Assembly (NCBI RefSeq): GCF_003086295.3
Contig: NC_092050.1
Span: 154,696,699 to 154,760,698, forward strand
Origin: Arachis hypogaea
Lineage: Eukaryota > Streptophyta > Magnoliopsida > Fabales > Fabaceae
DNA length: 64,000 bases
Reading direction: 5' to 3'
The position numbers and the translations under genes were made by a program. The notes beneath the pieces were generated by a model. That model did not search any database and had not been told where the DNA came from. It worked only from the letters and a program-made list of their open reading frames with translations. Of this stretch, positions 23,798-34,420 are shown piece by piece; the first letter of the stretch is position 1; each line of letters begins with the position of its first letter.

Positions 23798-26700
23798 TTA
23801 CCTTCTTCTAGTAGGCAGTTTGGCAGGTCTTGTGGCTGGTTCCCCGGTTACTTCAGTGAACTACACAAATTTCAAACCAGAAATAAATACCAAACATTGT
23901 CACTCAGTAAACCTTTTTCAGAGTTTTTACTCCATTAATTACAAAGGCTTATTATAGAATTAAAATTGTACCTTTTGAGAGTCTTCTGGTTCAGAACAAA
24001 TTGGCTGTGACAGATCAATTTCTGATGCTTGACCAATAGGAGCAGAATTGATGGTAATATTAGCATTAGCTGTAGCTGTAGCAGTAGTAGTTGCATTTGG
24101 AGTAGCAGTTGCAGTGGCGCTGGCAGATGCAGAGGCAGTTGCAGTGTCAGTTGTGGTGGCCTGGGCAGTTGCAGTTGCTTGTGCACTAGCATTTTTAGGG
24201 GCTTTAGCAGCCTCTGCTGCCTTTGCAGCAGCTGCAGCATCAGCTGCAGCTTGAGCAGCATCAGCTGCTCTTTTCTTTTCACATCCTCTCTTGGTGTGAC
24301 CCTTTTGCAAGCAGTACTTACATGTGAAAGGTCGAAGCTGTCTTTTCAAGGCTGTTACTGGCTTAGATTTCTTGCTAGAACTTGAGACTTCATCTGAGTC
24401 CTTCCTCCTCTTTGTTTGAAGATTCCCTGGCTTCCTCTTGATTGGTGGTGCCAATGGCTTGTTAAACTGACTTTGTTCCCAGAAGGCTTGGCCAGGTATA
24501 GGATTGATGTGGTACTTGTATGTTTCCTTGTAAGACTCCATGGTTATCAACTTATGGCAGAAATCCTCTGGGTGCTTGTTGACTCTGGCCAGTGCTGCAC
24601 AAGCATGAACGCATGGAATCCCTACAAGCCCAGTTTACTTCCAGCTTAGGTTAAATAAAAAATTATTTATAACACTAGTATAAAATTAAATGAGCAAAGG
24701 TAAGTGGATGGGAGAGAATAACCTGTTAACATCCAGAACTGGCAGGTACATAATCTTTTCCCCAGGTCTACCACATGGTTTGTTGGACGCCCATGGACCT
24801 CAAACTTCTCATATCCAGTATCTCCAGACCATATAGCATGCCAATGTCTGGACTCTTTCCTCACCTTTTCTAACCTACTTTTGATTACGGGTGGTAACAG
24901 CCCCAGGTGATTGTCCAACTTAACCTTGTTCTTAGCCATAGTCCGCATGACAAACATTCTCACCTCTTCTAGAAGAGTAAGTATAGGCTTGCCCCTTGCT
25001 TCTTTGATCTTTGAATTGAAAACCTCACAGGCGTTGTTGCAAATCGAGTCCAATTTCGGGTTGTGCCTGAACTGTGACCTCGTCCATGCCTCCCTTGGCC
25101 ACTTGTCAAGATACTTCCATGCGTCCTCGTTCAGCCGCTTTATCCTATCCATGTATTCCTGAAATTCAACAGTTAATAGTTGGGAAAGAAGTCCATGTTA
25201 GCTAACTCCAGTTTCAAAAAAAGTGGCTTTATGTACCTTAAACTCTTGAAATGTTGTAGCTCTAGCACACTCCCATAACAGTCCCCTAAGCTCCAGGTCC
25301 TTCCACTGCTTATTGAAATTTCGCCACAAGTGCCAGACACAAAATCGGTGTCCCACATTAGGCATCACAGCTTTCATAGCAGGCAGTAATCCCTGAAGAT
25401 ATCAAGCATTATGTTACCATAATAGTCCCTAACTTTGAAAATCGATCACCATAATAGTCCCTAACTTTGCATAACGATAACCATAATAGTCCCTAACTTT
25501 GCCAATCCTTCACCATAATAGTCCCTAACTTTGAAAATCGATCACCATAGTAGTACCTAACAGCACACCATCATGGTATAGTACGTAATCAAACAATTAG
25601 ATCAGAGCAGTAATCACAGCATAGCAGCAGACACTAACAGCACACCACAGTATATACCACAAAGTATCAAACAATTATATCTTAGGTATCATCACAATAT
25701 GGCAGTATACTAACAGCACACCACAGTATATACCACACAGTTTTACACATTTAAACTTATGTGAGAGTAAGGATTAAGGTTTCAGTAAGAAATTACCTTT
25801 TGCATATCAGAGATGAAGTTCCACCCATGGGTCTTGTAGTCTCCAAGATCCTCATGTAGCAACTCTAGAAACCACTTCCAATTCTCAAAGTTCTCCACTT
25901 CCAAAACTGCCCAGGCAATGACATAGACATGATGATTAGCATCTTGTCCAACAGCCGATAGAATTTGCCCCCCGAAAACAGTTTTTAGAAAAGCCCCATC
26001 AAGTCCAATTAACGGACGACAGCCAGCCTTGAAACCTGACTTGCAGCCACTCAAGCAGACATACATCCTCTCAAATATGACCTCACCACTAGGCTGTGGC
26101 TTTGTGCATATCTGAACAGTTGATCCTGGGTTTGTTTTCAATAGTGTTTCACCATAGTCCCTAAGCATAGCATATTGCTCCTTGGCATCCCCATAGACTA
26201 TATTTCTAGCATCACACAGTGCCCGTGATATAGAGTTCCTATTGAGCGACAAGTCATATTTCGTCTTGAAATATGTTGTAGCCTCACAGTTCCTGAAATT
26301 GGGATATTTTCTTAGTTTTTTTACTAACTTACCTGCAACCCAATTTCTATTTGCTGCCCTGTTTTTATCCTCTCGTGGACAAGTGTGGTCATTGAAGAAA
26401 GTCTTAACTTGCCAGCAACTGTCTTCGTGGTCCCTTGATGCGTATACAACCCACTTGCAATCCTTCACTTTACATACTGCCCTCACCCTTTTACCATCGT
26501 TCTTCCTAAACCTCATCCGTCTCCCTTCTTGTATAGTGAACTCCCTCACTGCCTCCTTGAACTCCCACTTAGTATTGAACTTCATCTCGACTTCTAAATG
26601 TAGTTCCCCGAACCTAGCACCCTGTCTAAACACCGAAAATACCTCCTCTGAACTTTCTTCTCCAACCAGCTCATCCTCTGAATTAGGTGGTGTTTTCATC

Positions 26701-27743
26701 TCCAAAGAGTGCCACGAATTGCCACCATCCGATTCTGACCCCGGATTAAAAGCATCATGGTTATCCCCCTTTATACCTCCCCCCACAAATCCAATGTCCA
26801 CATCTTCATCAGAAACGTCTTCCACAAATCCATCATCATCAACACAGACCTTGGCCTTCCCTTTTTCCTTTGCACTCTCAGCCTGGACCTTCTTCCTTGC
26901 ATTGGGTTTCTTGACTTTCTTTTTCTGTGAAGGAACAGTATATCCAATGCCCGATTCATCTGAGCTATCATCCGGCTCTTGTGGCTTATAGGCCTCGTCC
27001 TCAGCACTCTCGTAGCTGTCATGAGAGTCTGAGTCAGAGGATAAAAGAACATGATCACTAGCATTTTTCTTTGCTTTTGAAATACCTTTCCCTACAGACC
27101 TTAGACAATATCTCCTAGTCCTAGTTACATTGTTCTGTCTGGGCATGGGTTTGGGTTTGGGAACTGTCTTAGGCTTACACTTTGACTTAGGCTTAGGCTG
27201 GGACTCCATGTTAGAATTCACATTGCTCTTCTTCAGTAACGCCTCTTTAGCTTGGGGCTTGTATGTTACCATGCTTAAACTCCTAGGAGGGTCCTTCTCG
27301 GTGGTAGGTTTGACAGGGGGGTCTTTCACCATCCTGGCATTTGACTTGGCTTGCTCTCCAAGATCCCTCACCTCGTCATCAACATGCACAACAACATCCT
27401 CTCCTTGTACTATTTCAGGTTCTGAAATGCCATGTTCAATGTAGACATCCACTACCCCATTGTTCTTTCCACCATGATTACACAGCTCTCTCAACTCATT
27501 ATCACAGTCTAAACGCCTCAAACCTACTTCCAGGCTCATCCCAGGGACCTGCCACCAAACCTCCTTCATGGTCTCATAGCCTAGCTCTTTGAAGTAATTT
27601 CTCAGGTAGAATACATCTAACCTGTCCACATCCAGATCACCCAAACAATGCCTATTGTCAGGTGTGTATGTCCATCTCCCATCCTTCCCCCTCTCAAAAT
27701 TTCCCCCATGATGAAACATTATGTCTAACAATTCGGCGTTCAT
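23798..27743 (-). CDS. MURA-type MULE transposase
   Basis: Five exons: 27743-25797, 25392-25237, 25158-24723, 24621-23972, 23860-23798; about 1083 residues. An N-terminal PB1-like domain (FHHGGNFERG, DVFYLRNYFKELGY) is followed by a long Lys/Ser/Asp-rich linker. Next come a MuDR DNA-binding domain (FNTKWEFKEAVREFTIQ, CKVKDCKWVVYAS) and the MULE DDE core (GLDGAFLKT, ISDMQKGLLPAM). A SWIM finger (CTCQFWMLTGIPCVHA) is split by the exon 3/4 junction, and a CCHC knuckle (CKYCLQKGHTKRGC) follows. The tail is Ala/Thr-rich low complexity. In exon 5 a TAA (23798-23800) ends the frame after PTRRR. In-frame family-like residues (PPTTPS...GFKHPRKK) continue to another stop at 23672, so about 40 C-terminal residues are lost. 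A 5'-UTR intron may end just before the ATG. Confidence 0.82.
25417..25561. repeat. 32-bp tandem repeat inside a transposase intron
   Basis: CCATAATAGTCCCTAACTTT recurs at 25417, 25449, 25481, 25513 and (degenerate) 25545, with an exact 32-bp period. It lies wholly within intron 1 of the MURA gene. A second short repeat (CAGCACACCACAGTATATAC) occurs twice between 25637 and 25735. Confidence 0.9.
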
Positions 27744-28310
27744 CTGCAACAAAACAGAGGAAATGCTTAAAATTTACCACGCATGCAACACAAAAACAAC
27801 AAATAACTTAGATATTACACACCACCAGAGATTAACCCCTGTTCTTTTCACAAGAAACAGAGCATGCATTACTGGTTTGAAGAAGGAAAACACTAAAACC
27901 CTAACAGGCAGTGGATTCTAACACAAACTACATGCATTATGTTCAAGTAACTTTAACAATCAGCCATATCAGGAATGAAACATGATCCAAAAAATTCAAA
28001 AAAATATAATAAAATTTGTACCTTGAAGCTAGCTTAAACGGTTCTTCAGTCGATGCTTCAATGGTGAACCACGAACCTTCCCCCAAGTTCAGTACAGCAA
28101 TGTTAAGAAACCAGGCAGCAGTGCCCTTGCCTGTCGCTACTGCTTATGGAGGAGGAGACCAAGCGTTGAGAGAGGTGAGAAAATATGGAGGAGAAGACGT
28201 AACGAATACCAAACCCTTTGCCCAAGTTACTACTACTCTCACTGTGATCAAAACGGCGACGTGTGGGCTTTCATTCGTTTTGCCCCATGAAACGACGTCG
28301 TTCTGACTCT

Positions 28311-28490
28311 CCAACGTGGCAGTGGCTGTGCCACATAAGCAACGTCGTCGCTGAGTCACGCCGGAAAATCTTCGAAGGACCATTATGGTGCTCGAATCGG
28401 AATCTGGGGGACATAAACAGTGCAATTGGAATCTCAGGGACAAAATTGGTGCACGGGCTGAATCTGGAGGACCACTATGGGGATTTAGTC
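28311..28490 (-). repeat. Right MULE terminal inverted repeat
   Basis: Complement of the left TIR, ending GGGGATTTAGTC at the target duplication. Confidence 0.9.
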
Positions 28491-28500
28491 CAACAAATAG

Positions 28501-29566
28501 ACTTCAAGATAAAAAAAATAAGTTTGGGTTTTTTACTATGGGAATTTTGACTAGCCAAAAATTTAAAATTCCTTTTATATTTGAGGAAAAAAGAAGTACC
28601 CTTAGAAAAATTTTGACTCACCAACCTCTTTCTTAATCTAAATGTTCATATCTCATGAGCCCTTTAATTTTTCCAATTGCCAATACATGCTTTACTTGGG
28701 AATCAAATTCTAAATGACTATACGCTAAACTCTGATTATGCGCTGGTTTTATTGTATATTTGATATTTCTTATGCAATAAAATATTTTCTTAAAAAAAAA
28801 ACTAAAAATGGGAGGCATATTTATTCTAAAATGAAAAAGAAAAAAATTAAATTAAAGTAAATGACCTCAAATTTTATCGTCCTTCTACAATCACAAGAAT
28901 TTTAGCGTGTGTTTAGATTGACTTTTATTAAATTGTAATTTGAATAAAAGCAATTTTATATAATTGATTTTGGATTCAACATGATTTATGTTTGGTAACT
29001 CTATACTAAAATTAATTTTGATAAAATAAATATTATTTAGATAATATTAATTAAAATAACTTTTAGATAGATAATCACAAAAAAGACATGACATTAAATT
29101 ATAATATTATTTTTTTAAATATATATAATTTTTTATACTTTTTTCTAGTATGTTTTTTTATAATATTTTTTTAGTACTCTTTTTTTGTATGCTGTAATTT
29201 CTTACTACTATTATTATTTATGGTTAATTTTTTTTAATTTACTCTACCTAATAGGATCAATAAATCATATTATAAACAGATAATAATAAATATAATTCAC
29301 AAGAATCACAATTATAAAAGTGTACAATATCAAACAAAAAAATAAATAAAGAAAAAAAAGACATAAAAAAATAAAAGTTTCATAAATAAAACAATAACAA
29401 GTACAAATGTTAGAGTTAGTAGAAGGAAATTAAAAAAATGCAAAAGCTAGTTAATACAACATAAAAATTAGGATTTGTTGCTTATTGTAAATGTGAGTTT
29501 AATACAAAATCACTTCTACATCAAAAAAAGAAAAAGTAGTCTAACAAAAAATTGAAGCGTTCAAAA
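28501..29566. other. AT-rich intergenic DNA
   Basis: No gene or element was recognised. Low-complexity A/T tracts occur around 29100-29230. Confidence 0.3.
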
Positions 29567-29760
29567 ATTCGACATTAAATCCCACGGTAATCTCAGCACC
29601 AATTTTTCTTGTTTTCTCCAATAATTACCGGCGAATTTATCGTCAAAATATCAAATTCGACGATAATCTTTTTATCTAATGAATTTATTACCAAATTTGT
29701 TGGTAAATTCATTAGTAAACCCGCCGCTCCAACATTAATTTATCCAAATAACAAGGCTGA
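29567..29760. mobile_element. CACTA-element subterminal fragment
   Basis: Contains words such as AAATCCCACGGTAATCTC and CAAATTCGACGATAATC that recur, in the same orientation, at 38774-38945. There they lead into a CACTA-type terminus. Only the subterminal part is left here and no terminus is visible. Confidence 0.55.
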
Positions 29761-31739
29761 AAAATTTATCCAAAATCAATAGTTTAGAGTTAAATATTAA
29801 TTTTTTGTTGAGCTATATTTTTTTTATCGTACTTAAAATATAAATGAGATACGTATTAAAATTTTTGTAATCAGTTTTATTTAAAGTAAGTAAATGAAAT
29901 ATTTATATATCTATTTTATTTTTATAATAGATATTAGATAACTAAAAATATGGTATTTATAGATTATTTTAAATTATTTTAAAAAATAAAATTGATTTAT
30001 ATAAATTCATCTAAATTTTATGTTTTAATAATTTTATAATAAAAAATATTAAATATTTATTATTTTAATTAATTTTATATTTATTATTATTATTTTAGAT
30101 ATTAATAGACTTTTTTTTTATCATAGAATCTCCCCTAATGTAATGCGAGTCACCAGTGGGCGGGTATGTATTGTGTTTTTTTTCTAAAAAAAAAAAAAAA
30201 AAAACTGAATTGGATTTCGAGTGAGGACCGGACCTGAAATTAAACAATAAAGTGAACAAATTTATTAACCTACCGAATTGAAGAATACCGTAAAAAATCT
30301 ATAAAAAAAAGTGAACAAATTTATCATATCAATAATAATAATAATAATAATAAATAAAATATTAACGAATAAAGTGAACAAATTTATTAACCTACCGAAT
30401 CGGAGAATATTGTATTTTTTGGCTTGTTCCTCCTGAAATATTAACGCGTAGAATGTGAGTTCGTGATTCTTCAAAAATCTTTAACTAGCATATTTTATTA
30501 ATTGAGTGTAATGATAATGAAAGAGAATGAAAAAGAAAAAGATAATAAAAAAAATCAAATAAGAGAACAAAAAACGCAAAGAAAAAACAAGCAACAGCAC
30601 AAAAAAGAAAAAGAAAGAAAAAGACCGCGAATATAATATTGAAAAAGTGCACGTACAATAAATATAACTTAATTGGTCTTGATTTAAAAATAATTTGGCC
30701 ACCTAATTTTATTATTTCATTTATATTTTTTCTCTTTTCTTTTAAAATGAGCTACCATTTATCTCCACTCACATTAGTAGATCATATAGTATTGTGTCAA
30801 CCATATAATTAATAATTGAACAGTCCAATAATAGGTCAAATCCTGAATTAAGGCAGGTTGGTATATAAATTTAAGTATGTTAGTTTGACTCATGACTTAA
30901 AATTACTTTTTCTACAAAATTAATCTAATAAAAAAATACATATAAATAACTATATTTTATCAGTGAGACAAATAAGTCAAGAGTCAAGTTAACTATGGTC
31001 ATGATTAAGAATCAGTTGGTTCATACAGTAAGATAAATCGTGTGGTCTGTGTTGACAACAAAGTCGACATATCAAAATTAATAATCTTTAATTTGCATCA
31101 TATAATCAGATGCAAAGACAAATTTGTCCATAATGAAACCTCAAAGTTGAAGTAATAATTAAATTGAAACAAATAACAAGATTCGAAACAAAAGACGATA
31201 TATGATATGATATATAAAAGCTACTCCACGATGAGTAACATTCAACTATATACAAAAAACATGGTAAAGCGACCCATACAAAAAACATGGTAATAATTAA
31301 GACAACTATTCTCATGAAGATGCCAAAAACATCTTCTCATGATGATCCTTGTTTAAAAAGTGTAACTTATTTGTTTAGCAACACTTTGAATAAAGGTAAC
31401 ACTTTTACTTTAAATAAAAATTAAGCCCTACAATCTATCATCCAATGGTTAAAATGAAATATCTTCACATGATGACAATCATAAAATCTTTATTGGAGTA
31501 ACCACCAATAATTAAAAAGTAGACACTGACTTTTTAAAGAAATCAGAGGATATGGCCATATATATGGGTACGTTGATAACCGTGACTCTATCTCCAACGT
31601 GAAATAATGTGGATCCTAATATCTACTCCAATTAGCTGCGTGAAATAATGTGGATCCTAATATCTACGTACAGTTATACGTACACTAACATAGTATACGA
31701 CAGCCTACTATATAAGAAGCATGAACCTTCATTGGTGAA
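29761..31739. other. AT-rich spacer with simple and direct repeats
   Basis: An (AAT)n tract lies at about 30331-30356. AATAAAGTGAACAAATTTAT with following bases occurs twice, near 30247 and 30369. GTGAAATAATGTGGATCCTA with following bases occurs twice, near 31600 and 31640. No coding sequence is supported; the minus-strand frame at 30481-30702 is Phe/Leu compositional noise. Confidence 0.4.
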
Positions 31740-32516
31740 GTGGTGTGTCATCTATTGTTTCTTGTATCATTTTAGATAATTTTTCCTTGCATATTATTTT
31801 TCTTGCGGTGAAATCATCGTAATTTTTATACTTTTTTTCTATGCCATTTTTCCTTTTCTTTTGTCACTAGTTTGATATTTTTCATAGCTTGCTCTCTCTG
31901 TCTTGTATTTTTTTTCGAGTCGAATCATCAAACACCATTGTCATCAGCTGCTTACTTATTCTCATGAAGAAATCATATAGTTTTCGCTCTCTTTCGACAG
32001 TCTGTCTGCGATTTCTCATGACAGTTCTGTCTGTATTTCCTTGTGGCAGTTTTTTTAGAACAGTTCCGTCTGCAGCGGCAGTTTCATCTGCACTTCCTTC
32101 AGACAAGTGGCAGTTCCGTTTGGGCTTCCTTCAAACAAGCGGCAGTTCCGTCTGCGCTTCCTTCAAACAAGCGGTAGTTCCATCTGCGCTTCCTTCCGAC
32201 AGTTCCGTCTGCACCCATTTTATCAGTTTATGCAATTTTTTCTTTTTATTTTGTTGTTTTAAATAAGTTTCAAACTCAAGTTGTCACTTGAGTACAACTT
32301 GAGTTTGAGGGGGATGTTAAAATATAATTAGGATCAATTAGTATATCTGAATATTTATTATAGGAGATTATGTCTTTATTATTACGATTCTCTTAGTACC
32401 TATAAATACCCTTTTATATTGTATCATTCTAGATAACTTGATAGACAACTTGAATACACTCAATAATATATCATCCTTTCTCCGATTAAGTCTCTTATTT
32501 CTAACAATTGTCATAA
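31740..32516 (+). mobile_element. Copia-type retrotransposon remnant with 3' LTR
   Basis: A polypurine tract (TTTGAGGGGGA, ending 32314) is followed immediately by a 202-bp LTR (32315-32516). The LTR starts TGTTAAAATATAATTAGG, has TATAAATACCC inside and ends TCTAACA. The region upstream has a 32-bp repeat but no gag or pol domain, so the element is internally deleted. The superfamily is inferred from LTR size and layout. Confidence 0.6.
32077..32215. repeat. 32-bp tandem repeat
   Basis: GGCAGTTCCGTCTGCGCTTC-like units recur at 32077, 32109, 32141 and 32173 (32-bp period), with partial units on both sides. Confidence 0.8.
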
Positions 32517-32865
32517 CCCCTTTCGCATTAGTCATTGACAAGTATGTATTCTGTATTGTTTGTCGATTGAAAATGTTTAAACCACTCTTTCTTATTCTTA
32601 TTTGTATACACATAATTTCTGTGATGAATTTAGAAATAAGTTTATCAAAAACTTGTTACTCCAATGAAAATATTTGTATGTGAAAATAAAATTATAAACG
32701 GTTAGATAACTTGATATGTTTAACTAAACATGTTTAATTGAATTATCTAACGATTTACAATATTATTTTTACATGAAGATGTCTTCATAAAAATAGTCAT
32801 TTTATTGGCAGAATGAGTCATGATTGTATAACTTGAATTAATTTGGTATGCTGTTGTTTTACCAG

Positions 32866-33160
32866 AAAAGTGAGGCCAAAGATGACATTTTCAATCTTTA
32901 TGAAGATGGTGGCACTAAGCATACTAGAGTAATTTTCTGCATGGCTATCTATGATTTCTCTCATGGAAACTGAAACACTCACTTAATTAACTCTTGATAT
33001 TTATTAATAATTACTATATTTTTTTTTAAATTATTATTGGCAGGCCAGTTATTGATCAGAATTTATACCTTTTGGGAATGAAATACACAGCAGCAACCTT
33101 TGCCGCTGCCATGACCAATATGCTTCCTGCCATTACCTTTGTCTTGGCCTGCATTCTTAG
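32866..33160 (+). pseudogene. WAT1-related (EamA / MtN21 nodulin-like) transporter, two-exon fragment
   Basis: Exons 32866-32928 and 33044-33160 are joined by a GTAATT...TTGGCAG intron. They encode a stretch typical of plant WAT1-like transporters: RPKMTFSIFMKMVALSILE, then PVIDQNLYFLGMKYTAATFA and AMTNMLPAITFVLACI. Splice phases match (GA|G). A full family member has about 350-400 residues and ten membrane helices. Here only about 60 residues remain, with no first exon upstream (a Copia LTR is there instead) and no further exons downstream. I call it a truncated gene. Confidence 0.8.
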
Positions 33161-34420
33161 GTAATTAATGATTATTATTTTCACTTCTTTTGGTGATGAA
33201 ATGTTTCTTTAAATTTTGGTAAACACTTAACTTTTAAACTAAACTTTTACAGTAATCTATCATATTTTTCATAAAAAGTTCAAAATGTTACATTTACAAA
33301 TTTTTTCATAAATAAAAAAAGTTAATTTTTTATTTATAAAAATAGCAAATAACAATATGTTACAAACCAGAAAGAAAAACATTTAAATCCTCAAGCCCCT
33401 GCAATTATATCTACATTCACAAAATCAACAACAAAAATTGCTCTTTACTATAATTGCAACAAATTTCACAACCAAATCCAAGAATAAAAACACCCACAAC
33501 TTAGGGTTATTGTGGTTCATAGTTTAAGTTTGCAAACAAATATACAATAACTGAATAACATTCTCTAAGCCAAAAAGCAACTTCTTAGCTATGAGCTTAT
33601 GATCAAGCCATGACTTGGCAGATCATGTTGAAACTCAATATGCACAGTTCAAAATCATTATCATAAACTAAATAAAAGGTTCAATCAGAAAAATCAATCA
33701 ATTGCACAATTCACAAAAGCAAAATAAAAATCAACTAAAAAAAAAACAAATTCAACACCTTTTCTTTATGTTCATGCGGAACCGATTTGATCATCGCCCG
33801 CCATCCTCTCCTTCCTTTACCAGCATGACCGCAGTAAAAGCACCGCCTCCAACAGCAGCGCTACCAGCAACCTCAGTGTCCTCATCATTAAAATATCGTA
33901 TAAATGAAGTATGAGCTTTCAAAGAGGTGACTTCAGAATCAAATGGCCAGTGTTGCAGTTCCACACCCAAACTGTATCATACGTGCAAATGCCCTTTTGT
34001 TAAGAATGCAAAGATAATAATGTCTATTTTTACCATCCATATTCTCTGGTATCCATATAATCAAAACCTATTGAAAAAAGAAAAGCCCAATATATTAGAA
34101 AGGGTCAGCACTAACTAATAACATAACACAGTCTAAACTGTGGAGAATATACAGGATCACAGGTCTTCATCCAAATTGAGAAGGCAAATACATAACAAAG
34201 TCTCAAATATATAACATTCTATGGAAATAAACACTTTCTATTTAACATTCTTTTTCAAAACTACTTGAAGATCTATTTTTGCACAGTCTAATTAGAATGA
34301 GACAATCTCTAACATGAGAATGTTAGCTCACAAAAAAAGGGATCATACAAAAAGTATACCATGTTAATAATAAAAAACCACACTTGTCTACCTGATCAAA
34401 AAAGTATAAATTAGGGAGGG
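33161..34420. other. Gene-free stretch, possibly internal DNA of a CACTA element
   Basis: Contains a short less AT-rich segment (33770-33960). Its minus-strand reading is open (around FDSEVTSLKAHTSFIRYF and GSAAVGGGAFTAVM) but matches no family that I recognise. It may be a captured gene fragment. Confidence 0.3.

Larger units (their letters stand above)
22467..28490. mobile_element. 6.0-kb Mutator-like DNA transposon (MULE) with two genes
   Basis: Both termini read GACTAAATCCCCAT inward. The inverted repeats extend about 180 bp (22467-22646 and 28311-28490) with few mismatches. The 10-bp CAACAAATAG at 22457-22466 and 28491-28500 is a perfect target duplication, in line with the 9-11 bp typical of Mutator. 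It carries a MURA-type transposase on the minus strand and a GRF zinc-finger gene on the plus strand, converging near 23.3-23.7 kb. The duplication and TIRs are well preserved, so the insertion is fairly recent. Confidence 0.92.

Noticed and set aside
24029..24385. Ser/Cys-rich plus-strand frame and Leu/Gln-rich minus-strand frame over the MURA tail
   Set aside because: Alternative readings of the GCA/ACT repeat tract; the transposase frame explains the sequence.
25417..25561. Possible CRISPR array
   Set aside because: No spacers of variable sequence, plant nuclear context, no cas genes; a simple tandem repeat.
30481..30702. Phe-rich minus-strand frame resembling a membrane protein
   Set aside because: Poly-purine low-complexity sequence read in one frame; no other support.
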